Positions 35,410-44,869 of a DNA stretch of 64,000 nucleotides are shown piece by piece (position 1 is the stretch's first letter; each line of letters opens with the position of its first letter). The notes beneath the pieces were generated by a model. That model had not been told where the DNA came from, did no database searches, and saw only the letters and a program-made list of their open reading frames with translations. Source of the stretch: Ignelater luminosus (lineage: Eukaryota; Arthropoda; Insecta; Coleoptera; Elateridae); the NCBI GenBank assembly GCA_011009095.1, contig VTPC01003677.1:186001-250000 (forward strand), in the 5' to 3' direction. The position numbers and the translations under genes are program-made.

Positions 35410-36084
35410 TACATTAACTAACTCCAACAGAGGGTCAAAAAACTAACTCGGAGCTACTTCAGCGAGATCAGTTGGTACTCATCAAGGAAAATGGCATGCC
35501 CCCTCAACGTTGGCGCCTTGGACGCATCATGGAGCTTTATCCTGGTTCCGGTGCATCAGCAGGGTAGCCATTGTCTGTATGTCTTCAGGAGATGTCCGTC
35601 GTGCATTCCGAAAATTGTGCCTCTTGCCCTTGTGTTAAGTGTTTTGTTAAAATGGCCTGTTACAGTGACTGTCTTGTGTTTATTGCATCACCTATGTATA
35701 CTATAGACGATTTAATCAGTTTTCTCTTTGTTTCCCGTGTTTGTTATTATTAGATGATAGTTATCATTGCATTGAAAAGTCTCTACCTTTTCAAGACGGC
35801 CGCTATGTTAAGTACTTTAATGTATCTTAAATTTGCCACCTTGACCCACTCTGCAAACCATCACCATCACCACCCTTGCTAAGCACGCTTGGTGACCAAA
35901 CGGATGAAATTCACCCTTTTGTGTTTCCAACCATGGCCTTGCAAAGAGTGAGCACACGAAGTGTAAAAATAATGAAATTAAAATAAAGTATATAAAGTGT
36001 TGAGTGTTCATATATATATCATTTTTTTTTCAAACAAACAATGCAAAGTAAACTATCAAACAACCAGTTTGTCTCTAAAGTCTC

Positions 36085-36215
36085 TAAAGGGAATTAAGAG
36101 AATTACATTAGATCAGTCAAGGTGCACATTCGCGAAATTATCGGAAATACCATATTAACATATGAAGAAATGTACACTTTGTTGACAGGTTAGAGTCCTG
36201 TCTGAACTCAAGGCC
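36085..36215 (+). repeat. BEL/Pao integrase relic upstream of gene B
   Basis: The segment with YEEMYTLLT coding sense (36158-36190) and the preceding GAATTACATTAGATCAGTCA match the longer relics at 42690-43226 and 48840-49270. Its position, a few hundred bases upstream of each protease homologue, is the same at B, C and D, so it was copied together with the genes. It is the shortest of the three; the right part has been deleted. Confidence 0.65.
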
Positions 36216-36274
36216 ACAGTAACAAAATAAATTGGCCATTACATCGAAAATAGCAATTAAAGGGGGCAGTTATT

Positions 36275-36391
36275 AGAAACAATTGTTATTTGTTAATAAT
36301 TCCTAACGACTAAATCTATTAATTAAAGTTATAATTTCTCAATTGCTAAGTATTAGCTAAAATAATCTCGAAAAACACAATTGGTAGAAGA
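36275..36391 (+). promoter_or_regulatory. Conserved upstream block of gene B
   Basis: Contains AACAATTGTTATTTGTTAAT, ACTAAATCTATTAATTAAAG and CTAAGTATTAGC directly before the ATG at 36392. The same block precedes genes C, D and F (inverted), so it is probably the shared promoter and 5' leader. No canonical TATA box can be assigned with confidence. Confidence 0.5.
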
Positions 36392-37446
36392 ATGTTTACT
36401 TTCTGGCATTACTTTGTTTTTATTTTTCTGTTCCATGCTATGCGTTTTGGTAAGTTTTGTTTCATTATTACAAAAACAAAAAGGTAAGTTGTTTACATTA
36501 TTATACAGCATCGTCAGAATCTAATAAAGAAAAAAAACAACGAAATGATCCCGATTACGATTTTGGTAGTTCTTCGGATAGGTTTTCATCGGAAGCAAAC
36601 GAAGCCTCAAAAGGACAATTTCCCTATGCTATATCTGTTCAATATTGGGGATTCCATTATTGTTCTGGAGCTCTTCTCTCACCTACCTGGGTAATCTCGT
36701 CTGGTCAATGCTTTAGTCACAGGCCAGAAATTGTTGACGGTCTTACACTTGTTGCTGGCATGGTTAACATAACAGATCCTAATGTTGAAGAAAGAAATTT
36801 AAGCAAAATTATATTGCACGAGAGATTCTACGTACATGATAGTATGCTTGTTTCTCTTTAACATACCTGTTTTCCTCTATTTAGACCTCTTGTAGAATGC
36901 AGGCTACTTACCAACGATATTGCTTTATTGAAACCAGTTTCTCAATTTCCTATAACTAGTGTGATAAAACCAGTTAAGTTACCTAGACCTAGACAAACGT
37001 TTAAAGGAATGGCAACACTTATTGGATGGACTAGCCATAGGTTTGGAGTTATTTCACTAAAATATGTCAAAGCACGTCTGCTGTTTGCAAAAAGTAGTAA
37101 AGATTTAATTTTTGTAATTGGGTTTTACTCATAACTGATTGTTACAGGATGTACAAGAAATCATTTGCCAGTGGGTATGGGTTATAATTTCTATTATAAG
37201 AGTATGATCTGCGCCAAGCCAATCGATACTACCATTACCCTCTGTGTAGGAAATACTGGTAGTCCTCTACTGTATAAGAACATACTCATCGGTCTTTCAT
37301 CAACAGGAGCAAATCCTTGCAAAACAAATCAAGAAAAAGTATTTTTTGGCGTCTATACAAAGATTAGCAGGTACATTAAGTTTATTAATAAGTATGTTCA
37401 AAGTAATACAGGTAGCAGCTTAAATTACGATGTTGCTTGGGAGTAA
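36392..37446 (+). CDS. Serine protease homologue B (pseudoprotease), 295 aa
   Basis: Secreted chymotrypsin-fold protein. Exons 36392-36449 (signal MFTFWHYFVFIFLFHAM), 36509-36841, 36896-37093 and 37148-37446; phase 1 introns. After the signal comes a charged linker (SSESNKEKKQRNDPDYDFGS) and then EANEASKGQFPYAISVQYWG, where the activation motif RIVGG has vanished. His57 site SSGQC (Gln); Asp102 in NDIALLKP kept; the Ser195 site CVGNTGSPL has Thr195 and also Asn194 for the Asp that pairs with Ile16 after activation. It therefore lacks both the catalytic residues and the zymogen switch. The acceptor of exon 3 is the second of two AGs (36895); the first would give an immediate stop. AATAAA at 37486. 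Role unknown; pseudoproteases in insects act as cofactors, ligands or binding decoys. Confidence 0.9.
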
Positions 37447-37949
37447 GCATTATGCTTGATTAGAAAAAATGATTTTATGAACTTGAATAAAGTAATATAA
37501 AAATCTTAACATTGCAGTATCTTACTTACTGAAAGCTACTCGTTCTGTATTTTTGTAATTTAATAATCACCAAATGATATTGCCAATATCTGACAATAAT
37601 TTAAGTCATTTAGTAGTTGATAAAATTTGTAACAAGGCAAAGGCTTAAAATAGTATCGTTCCTTGCCTGATTTCTTTCTAACCTTTCTATTTTACGTTGC
37701 TTTTTTAGCAACTTGGCTTTTCTCGTGTCTTTTAATCTCTTCTTCTCGGCGTTCTTTCTAGCTATCGAAGTCTAACTCAAATTCATTACTGCCTTTGCCA
37801 TGTTCAGTGAATAATACTTCCGGCCTAGTTATTTCCTCTTCTTTGTCATCGGTATTCGATAATTCTTTGTAGAGCTAGTGAAATATTACAAAATCTTCAT
37901 TATAGACAGCGTCATTACTAAATTTATCTAATTCCATAACTTTTTCTTT

Positions 37950-39495
37950 CCCAATAATGGTCTAAAACTGTTTAAAAATGATAGAGCACCTGTGTTTAGT
38001 TTGAGTTTTTTGATTTGGCTTTTGCTTGTTTTTTTCGACACATTTACTATAATCAATAGCCGAAGCATCCCAAGGAAAAAGGTCACAAGCACGAAATCCA
38101 TTTCTTATGGTCTCATGCTCTAAATCATTGTAGATGACTGTTGCAAAGGCTTGTTTAGTCACGACTTCATTGGAATTGTCGTTGCAAAATTTTGGGACTG
38201 CCTTTTTCTATTCGTTCGTTAACGGTTTAAAATCAGCTACGTCTGCTGATTGTAGTAAATGTGTCGAATTGGGGTACAATTCTATCAAGATTATTTCTAA
38301 ACTGGAACACAGCTGGCTTATATCGTAAGTCAGATGCGTACAACGACCATCAACAAATAAAATAATAGGGAATTTCACTCCTTTTTTTCAGATGCAGGTA
38401 TAGAACATTTCCAGGGTACTCGTAAAATAAATGATTTTGCATCCATCCATCGTCACTACATCCTACTCCCCAGTTGTCAGGAACCGAACTAAGGATATCT
38501 GATAGTAATATTTTGTAGGGATATATGATCATTGGAGGTGTAATATCCAAGGAGCGGTATCAAATAGTTGATTGTCCAGTAAAGTTGTCCGTATACCTGA
38601 CCGCGATGTATTTAAACACTTTGAGTTTATCGATATTACTTAGGCGGACGACTAAACATGTGCAATTCGCGTAAGATAATGACGCATTTTTTGCAAGATA
38701 AGCGCAGGCCAGTGGTACAACACATTTTCGTTTTATTATATGCATGTGTACGTACATTGGTATAATACTTGGTAAACGTTCCACCGCTGTCTCAATCACG
38801 TCACCGATTCTTTTCATGACACATCAGCTAACTGATACCGCTCCTTGGTAATATCCCATGCCGCAGAAAATGTAAATATAACGGCCAGGTTAGTTTTTGG
38901 ATGATATTTCGCCTCGTAGACATTTTCAGTTTGTTTTTATTATTAAGGCGTAGCCAAAAACAGGTTTCGTCCCCATTGTAAATCCGGGTAGGATCTTCTA
39001 ATATACGTATCACTTAATTGTTTTCCTTTAAGATAATTGTTTATTCCCTTGAACCACTTTTTTATATCAGATTCACATACACAACTGAACTATGGCTGCA
39101 GCAATTCTTTCACCTGTTCTTGTAGTTATAGCAGAATGACGCCTTAAACATGCTGCATACCAACATCTTCCAGAGGTGTTTTCCTTGAAGAGATTCTTCC
39201 TAGCGACTGTGGCCAGAAAATATTTGACGGACGATTGCACATCTTCAATCCTAAGGGGAAAATTCTTTTCTGTGAGATGCCAAAATCCAGTCTTTCAATA
39301 ATCTTTCTTCAGAACTTATCAAAGTAGGTTTAGGTCTATGGGTAGTTTTGTTTTTGAATTTTTCTCTTGTTTGGAATTGCAGAGTTGCTATAAGTACATC
39401 AAATTACTGAGCAGCTTTTCTTTGGCGCATGCCATCTTAAATTGCTCTTAAAGCTTGGCTTATTGCGTTTTCGTCATATTTTGTTTTCATAAACA
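37950..39495 (-). pseudogene. Pogo-like (DDE_1) transposase, split by a MITE
   Basis: Minus strand, starting near 39490 (MKTKYDENAISQALRAI). Catalytic landmarks of the pogo/Tigger/Jerky-type DDE_1 domain: YNGDETCFWL (first Asp, about 38975), VIFTFSAA then ITPPMIIYPYK (38500-38550), WGVGCSDDGWM, FVDGRCTHL (second Asp, about 38325) and SADVADFKPL (third Asp, about 38245). It ends with RACDLFPWDASAIDYSKC and a Lys-rich tail. Several stops and frame changes are present, and a 302-bp MITE lies between DI and TPP. The sequence to 37640 may be more of its tail. Confidence 0.8.
38547..38848. mobile_element. MITE, 302 bp, in the pogo-like transposase
   Basis: Terminal inverted repeats CCAAGGAGCGGTATCA at both ends and a perfect 6-bp duplication TAATAT (38541-38546 and 38849-38854). 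Removing the insert and one duplicate rejoins the transposase frame (FTFSAAWDI then TPPMII). The open frame inside it (38560-38817, minus) has no recognisable domain. The superfamily is unclear from a 6-bp duplication. Confidence 0.8.
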
Positions 39496-39572
39496 TCCTT
39501 TATGTTACTTACTTTCGGCATTTTTGTATGTGTAAAATTAAACATAACAACTACGGTAATACACAGTTATTA

Positions 39573-39622
39573 GCCACTTTAAAACAGTTATTATAACCGG
39601 CTAATAACTGTTTAAGTGGGCC
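39573..39622. repeat. Palindrome near the pogo-like element's 5' side
   Basis: Arms GCCACTTTAAAACAGTTATT and AATAACTGTTTAAGTGGGC face each other around ATAACCGGCT. This could be part of a terminal inverted repeat of the pogo-like element or of another insertion. No partner was found near 37500. Confidence 0.45.
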
Positions 39623-39769
39623 GAAACAACAAATGCTTTACCAGGCAACCAAAAATCTGCCTACATAGTCGAAACTATCGCCAAGAACTTGTGACGCTTT
39701 TTTTCGGTCGGCGGGCCTCACTAAAGGTGACGTCTCTGCTCGAGCGTCAGAATATGTGACGCATTGTCT

Positions 39770-40460
39770 TGCTGCTGCTTGGTCGGTCTGTGCTCGGGAT
39801 CCACATTTTGTAAGAGGGTTTACTGCCCCACCTCGCAGTCGGGCGAGGGCTCACTGGGCAACTACGATGAAAACCCGGTGACTCCAGGGGTCGACGACTG
39901 AAAGAGAAAGGTCTACGGTGCTAACAAATAAAAGGCACAATAAACCTAAACAATATTTATTAAGCAGATGCACCAAAACAAATATAAAGTTACAAGCAGG
40001 TGTCAGAAACTACAAAATTAAACACAAAACCATTATTAACACCCCAGGCAGTGTGGTAACGGGGTCGGACAGATGAAAAGTAAAGAGCGGGCGGATGGGA
40101 TAGAGCACCCTGATACCAGATAGCGGGTCTGGGTCTTCAATATCCCCAGGATATTCACTAGGCCGTGAATAGAGTCGTTAGTCGCTAATGAACCAGAAGA
40201 GCTGATTCAATGCAATCACAACTGCCTTTCGATGGCCGGGCATTCCAATTTATACACACTCGGCTCCCCCACACTAGCAAACTCTTGTAGCGGGAATGCT
40301 CTGTGCGAGCAAAGAGTCTAGTGGGGGAATATACTAGAAGTTTGCCCCACCCTTAAAGTGAATAAAATATTAGACTTAATTACTTATAATTAATTCTAAT
40401 GACGAGACTAACGGATACGGTTCAAAATACAATTTATTAATCGGTCGGAGTTGCAAAATC
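39770..40460. repeat. Dispersed GC-richer repeat, copy 1
   Basis: Shares blocks in the same order with 63390-63960: GGGTTTACT...CCTCG, CGAGGGCTC, AACTACG, a TATTAAGCA segment, and CACC(C)AGGCAGTG followed by a G-rich tract. It contrasts with the AT-rich surroundings. It has no coding frame. It may be an LTR of an unrecognised LTR retrotransposon (TTTATT signals suggest minus-strand orientation), but ends are not defined. Confidence 0.55.
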
Positions 40461-42689
40461 TCTAGCCTCAAATTAAACCTTTTGCTGATAGACATTTATA
40501 AATTATAAAAGTATTACCAATTTATAATACATACTTGGTAAATTAAATTCAAACGGTTTACAAATTAAATATTAATGTACAAAGATTAAATGCAACATAA
40601 CAAATATTTGCAGGCGCTATCAATCGGCACCACATGGGTGACCGGATAAGCCGGCCGGTATATACAATGTACGGATAAACAAGAATAAATATGCAATTAA
40701 ATTATAATTCTAATATAAATGGCCTTTTCATGTACAAAAGACAAAGTAACTTCGTTACAAACTAACATTTTATTACCAATACAGTTGTTAGCATAGCTAA
40801 AACGCATGACTATTTATAACCTATACTCTCTCAATCTTTAGAAACAATAAAGTATATGCTAAAATGCAGCAAAAATATTTAACAACTACCTACCGACAAT
40901 ATTAAGCGTATTATGAAACATACAATCCTTATCGAATTTAGAGGATTTGGCTGAAATAAATAACAAAACACGCACTAACCCACAGAAAAGATATCTATGG
41001 TGGCAGTTATCAAACTGGTCACACGATGTTAATTTCACCTGTAACAGTAACATTGTTGTCAGAATGTGAGATTAAATCCAAAACTACCAAATAGGTACGA
41101 GATTGCTTAATATTTTAAACGGCCAACAACTGTAACACTTACCCTTTAATTTGTAACGTAATTTATAAGTATGTTACGTGTAAATACGGGTTTAGTACCC
41201 CCCTCGGTATACGTAACACAATACAAACAAGATCTGCCACTTTTGAATTAGCTCTACTTTGTTGAAGATGGGTCAAGGTCGAAGAGGGCCTAGGACTTGC
41301 AGTAGACGGCAAGAGATACGGTACTTTAGAGAGGACGGCAGCCTTGGATGACCTTGACCTATATTGGCGAGAAGTCGGTCCCAAAGCTAACCAACTACTC
41401 AGGTCACTGAGAGAAACCAAATATGAGAGCCGTTTTAGAGAAATAGCTTCCGTGAAGGTGTTTGGGATTATCTTGCTGTAACTGATTACTTACACATGTG
41501 TTAATATTAGCTTTAAATGCCTCCAGCGTATGCAGCAGGAGTCCGGCGGCAGCTTTCTCCAGACGTGTTATGATTCCTGCAACAAAACTTAATACGTGCG
41601 TCTTCGAAAAGAAAACAATAGATAAAGTTATAACAAGAACATATATTGGCACATGTAAATAGATAGGTGACACAAAGACACACTTTACGCATTTAAAAAC
41701 ATCAAATAAAAATACTGCAGGAAACATAAACCTTGGTTACAAAAGATATTACAATATTCACAATACACAATGTACAAAAATTTAGTTGACCTAATTTTGA
41801 AAACAAAGTTTACTACGCACTTTGTTACAAACAAATGTTAGTTTATAAGTTTAGAATTCATTGTCATGTGTGACCTCACATTTTTTGCTGGAGTAATCAA
41901 TAATAAATAAAACCCAGTAATATGTTTTATAGATAAATATTTTAGATGCCCCACACATAGGTATTCCTTATTTTAATAAAAACAATTGAAAATAATAACT
42001 GGAGTTTTATTTGCTGCTCTAGTTTGTGATTATTAGAAAACGGCTCGTGCAATTTCTTTCATTGCTGATATTACATAGGTCTGTTTGCATAGAACTAATA
42101 ACGTGAATATTCTACGTACCATCAGTTTTGAATTCCTACCACTTTATAAATCGTCCGTCTGCAATCGATTTAATTTGAGTTGTTGTTATTATTGTCATCT
42201 ATTACATTACTTTATGCAATTGACCCATAAAAAAAAATTCTTGTGACCTCTCTCTAATCAAAACTAGTTTTACATTCATTTATTCTTTTAGAAAGCACCA
42301 TACTAGCTAACAACACGTTACCTGCAGCTACGAACATGGTTAGTTCGTCTGCAAAAGTAAAAACGACTTAAGTACCATCTACTGATTTGTAGCTGGCCAT
42401 TTTTAGATAAAAACAAACCATATATTTAAGCGGCAAATTTAGATACTTGTGAAATGTAATCCAACCTAATCTTATTAGTTACTTGCTATAAAACTGTGAT
42501 ATATTTTGTATTAGATCTCATCAACAATCATTTAACTAGAAAATATTTTTATATCAAATGTAGCATATTTTCTCAAAATTAAAATTTTATTTTTTATTCT
42601 ATAACCTATAATTAGAATAAATGCAAAGACATACGTGGTCAAGATTTCATTGAGATCGGAGCAACGGTTCTTGAGATTATCTTGAAGAA
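40461..42689. other. Intergenic, nothing recognised
   Basis: Mostly AT-rich. Minus-strand frames at 41163-41420 and 41404-41727 show no domain signature. No other structure identified. Confidence 0.35.
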
Positions 42690-43226
42690 ACATTTAACGC
42701 ATTTAGACTTATTGTTAGACCTTAAGCCGTTTTCTCTAAAGGGAATTATATTAGATCAGTCAAGGCTCAAAATTATCGATAACAGCTTGTTAACATATGA
42801 AGAAATGTACACATTGTTAGCAGATGTGGAGGCCTGTTTGAACTCAAGGCCGCTCTGTCTGTCCACTTAATTGGAGAAGCCTTGACTGCATCCTGCTAGA
42901 CAGAAGTTCAAATTACTAAATCGATTGTCTCGATTCCAACACATAATACAACAAATGCATCAATACTTTTGGAACCAATGGTCCAAGGTGCCTTAGTTCT
43001 TATAAAGGAAAATGCACCTAGACTAATTTGCAGTTGCATCCAGAGGTTGAGGCGTGGCCAAAGTGATGACCATACAGCTGCCAAATGGATAAAAAAGACG
43101 TGCTGTGAGAAATTCACGTGTTTTCCGAGTGAACAAGTGATAAGTGCTTGCACAGAATTACAAGTAATAATTGACAAACTTCTATCTCAAAATTACTTCT
43201 ATTTAAAAGATATAGTAACGAAATAA
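42690..43226 (+). repeat. BEL/Pao integrase relic upstream of gene C
   Basis: The frame 42682-42870 ends YEEMYTLLADVEACLNSRPL, the C-terminal integrase signature of BEL/Pao elements. Downstream pieces (HQYFWNQWSKV near 42955-42990) continue the same domain. It matches the relics upstream of B and D and is the longest of the three. Confidence 0.75.
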
Positions 43227-43269
43227 ATTAGTCATTACATCGAAAATAGCAATTAAATATTAGAATTGA

Positions 43270-43395
43270 ATATTAGAAACAATTGTTATTTGTTAATAAT
43301 TCCTAATGACTAAATCTAGTAATTAAAGTTATAATTTTTAAATTAGGCACTAAGTATTAGCGAAAATAATCTCGCAAGACAAAATCAGTAAAAGA
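43270..43395 (+). promoter_or_regulatory. Conserved upstream block of gene C
   Basis: Same block as at genes B and D (AACAATTGTTATTTGTTAAT, ACTAAATCTAGTAATTAAAG, CTAAGTATTAGCGAAAATAA) ending at the ATG. Likely shared promoter and leader. Confidence 0.5.
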
Positions 43396-44446
43396 ATGTT
43401 TACTTTCTGGCGTTATTTCGCTTTAATTTGTTTGTTTCATGCTATGATTTTTGGTAAGTTTATTATGATCATAAAAAAAAGGTTAGTTGTTTCCATCATT
43501 ATACAGCATCGTCAACATCTCATAAAGGGAAAAAAGGAAAAGGACAAAAAAGAATAGAAGCGAGAGATGACTATCACAATTTTGGTAGTTCGTGGGATAG
43601 GAGTCCACCTGGAGGAAACGAAGCCTCGAAAGGGCAATTTCCTTATGTTGTATCTGTTCAATATTGGGGATTCCATTATTGTTCTGGAGCTCTTGTCTCA
43701 CCTAAATGGGTAGTCTCGTCTGGTCAATGCTTTAGTAGCAGGCGAGGATCTGTTACCGGTCTTACACTTGTTGCTGGCATGGTTAATGTAACAGATCCGA
43801 AAGTTGAAGAAAGAAATCTAAGCAAAATTATAATGCACGCGAAGTACTACATAGATGATAGTATGTCTATTGTTCTTTAATATACCTGTCTTCCTCTACT
43901 TAGATCTCTTGTAGAATGCAAGCTACTTGCCAGTGATATTGCTTTATTGCAACCAGCTACTGAATTTCCTCTAACTAGGGCGATAAAACTAGTTAAGTTA
44001 CCTACACCTAAAGAAACGTTTCATGGGAAGGGAAAGCTTATTGGGTGGACCAGCCACAAGTATGGAATCATTTCATTAAAATATGTCGACGCAGTTATAC
44101 TGACTCCAAGAGGTAGTAAAATATAATTTTTCTAATTGGGCTTTACTCATAACTGATTGTTACAGAGTGTCGACAATCTCAAGGTGATTGGCCAGTGAAT
44201 ATTGGTTATGCCTACCATAATAAGAGTATGGTCTGCGCTAAGCCATTGAATAGCCCTACTGCTCTCTGTGTAGGCAATACTGGTAGTCCTCTCCTGTTCG
44301 ATGACGTACTCGTCGGCCTTTCATCAACAGGAGCAAATCCTTGCAAAGCAAATTCAGGAAAAGAATTTATTGGTTTCTATACGAAAATTAGCAGGTACGT
44401 TACGTTTATTAAAAAGTATATTAAAGGCATTATACTTGACGATTAA
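43396..44446 (+). CDS. Serine protease homologue C (pseudoprotease), 296 aa
   Basis: Exons 43396-43453 (signal MFTFWRYFALICLFHAM), 43507-43860, 43915-44112 and 44166-44446; the frame is open through every junction. It is missed by simple ORF finding because exon 2 has no early Met. Lys/Gly-rich linker (HKGKKGKGQKRIEARDDY) then NEASKGQFPYVVSVQYWG with no activation motif. His57 site SSGQC (Gln), Asp102 in SDIALLQP, Ser195 site CVGNTGSPL (Thr195, Asn194). It has the extra Cys just before Asp102 (KCKLLASD). The C-terminus is ISRYVTFIKKYIKGIILDD. AATAAA at 44469. Nearest relative in the window is D. The chain is intact and looks functional as a secreted non-enzyme. Confidence 0.9.
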
Positions 44447-44605
44447 CAGAAATTATCTGGTGAACTTAAATAAAGTAATGTAAAAATTTTAACGTTGTAG
44501 TTTCTTTCTTCTTGCAAGCTACTTGTTCTGTATGTTTGCAATTTAATAATCATCAAATGATATTGCCAACGTCTGACAATAATGTAAGTCATTTAACAGT
44601 TGATA

Positions 44606-44820
44606 GAATCAGAACCTCACGACGGTTTGAGGCTGTGTTACAAATCTCTGTGTCCCTAGAATATTACGTATGTACAGGTTTCTATAATCATTCGTTGCCT
44701 GCATAAACTTATGCTACTTCATATCCTTATAATTATCCCTTAACTTACATAATAAATAAAAACAAAATGTCAAAATGATTCTAATAATTCTAATTACTAT
44801 AGCGATCTAAGCAGGTCTAG
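44606..44820 (+). repeat. Retroelement leader/LTR-like repeat, copy 2
   Basis: Second copy of the block at 26455-26690 (RTSRRFEAVLQIS, then CTGF, then AATAAATAAAAACAA and ATGTC). Here no gag follows; the block stops at the edge of the TIR-flanked element that begins near 44870. It lies only about 150 bases beyond gene C. Confidence 0.55.
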
Positions 44821-44869
44821 TGGTCACATTTCTAGTAGCAACATTTTCTAATACCGTTTGGTCAACTGG

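Larger units (their letters stand above)
30950..35640 (+). mobile_element. BEL/Pao LTR retrotransposon, degraded, 5'-truncated
   Basis: Ordered gag-protease-RT-RNaseH-integrase on the plus strand. Gag: WKTLKRNEDIPVLDEFLEFL, then Cys-rich QCNHCKIPYAIYVCDKF and LCLNCLARGHMASRC (31230-31385). RT: QLGKFWEIEEVSRKRPLS and FVVRIPLKDP (32070-32220), SPSDRHLQRIFWR (about 32610). RNase H: HGFSDASEEAYGACV (about 33710). Integrase: ETDYTG (about 34750), VHLELATRLSSDSF and IYSDNGTNLVGAN (34860-34990), CEADVKSI (about 35105), then LIPGHVLIGRS and FEHIQQIQQHFWRRW. The chain is broken by many stops and contains a Helitron. Its 5' end is cut at the gypsy fragment. A TGTTAAG near 35632 could be the LTR start, unproven. 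Confidence 0.85.

Noticed and set aside
35817..36011. Minus-strand 64-codon frame before gene B
   Set aside because: No family resemblance; lies in repeat-derived spacer.
41163..41727. Minus-strand frames as a possible gene
   Set aside because: Ser-rich and hydrophobic stretches but no splice-consistent pair of exons and no recognisable domain.
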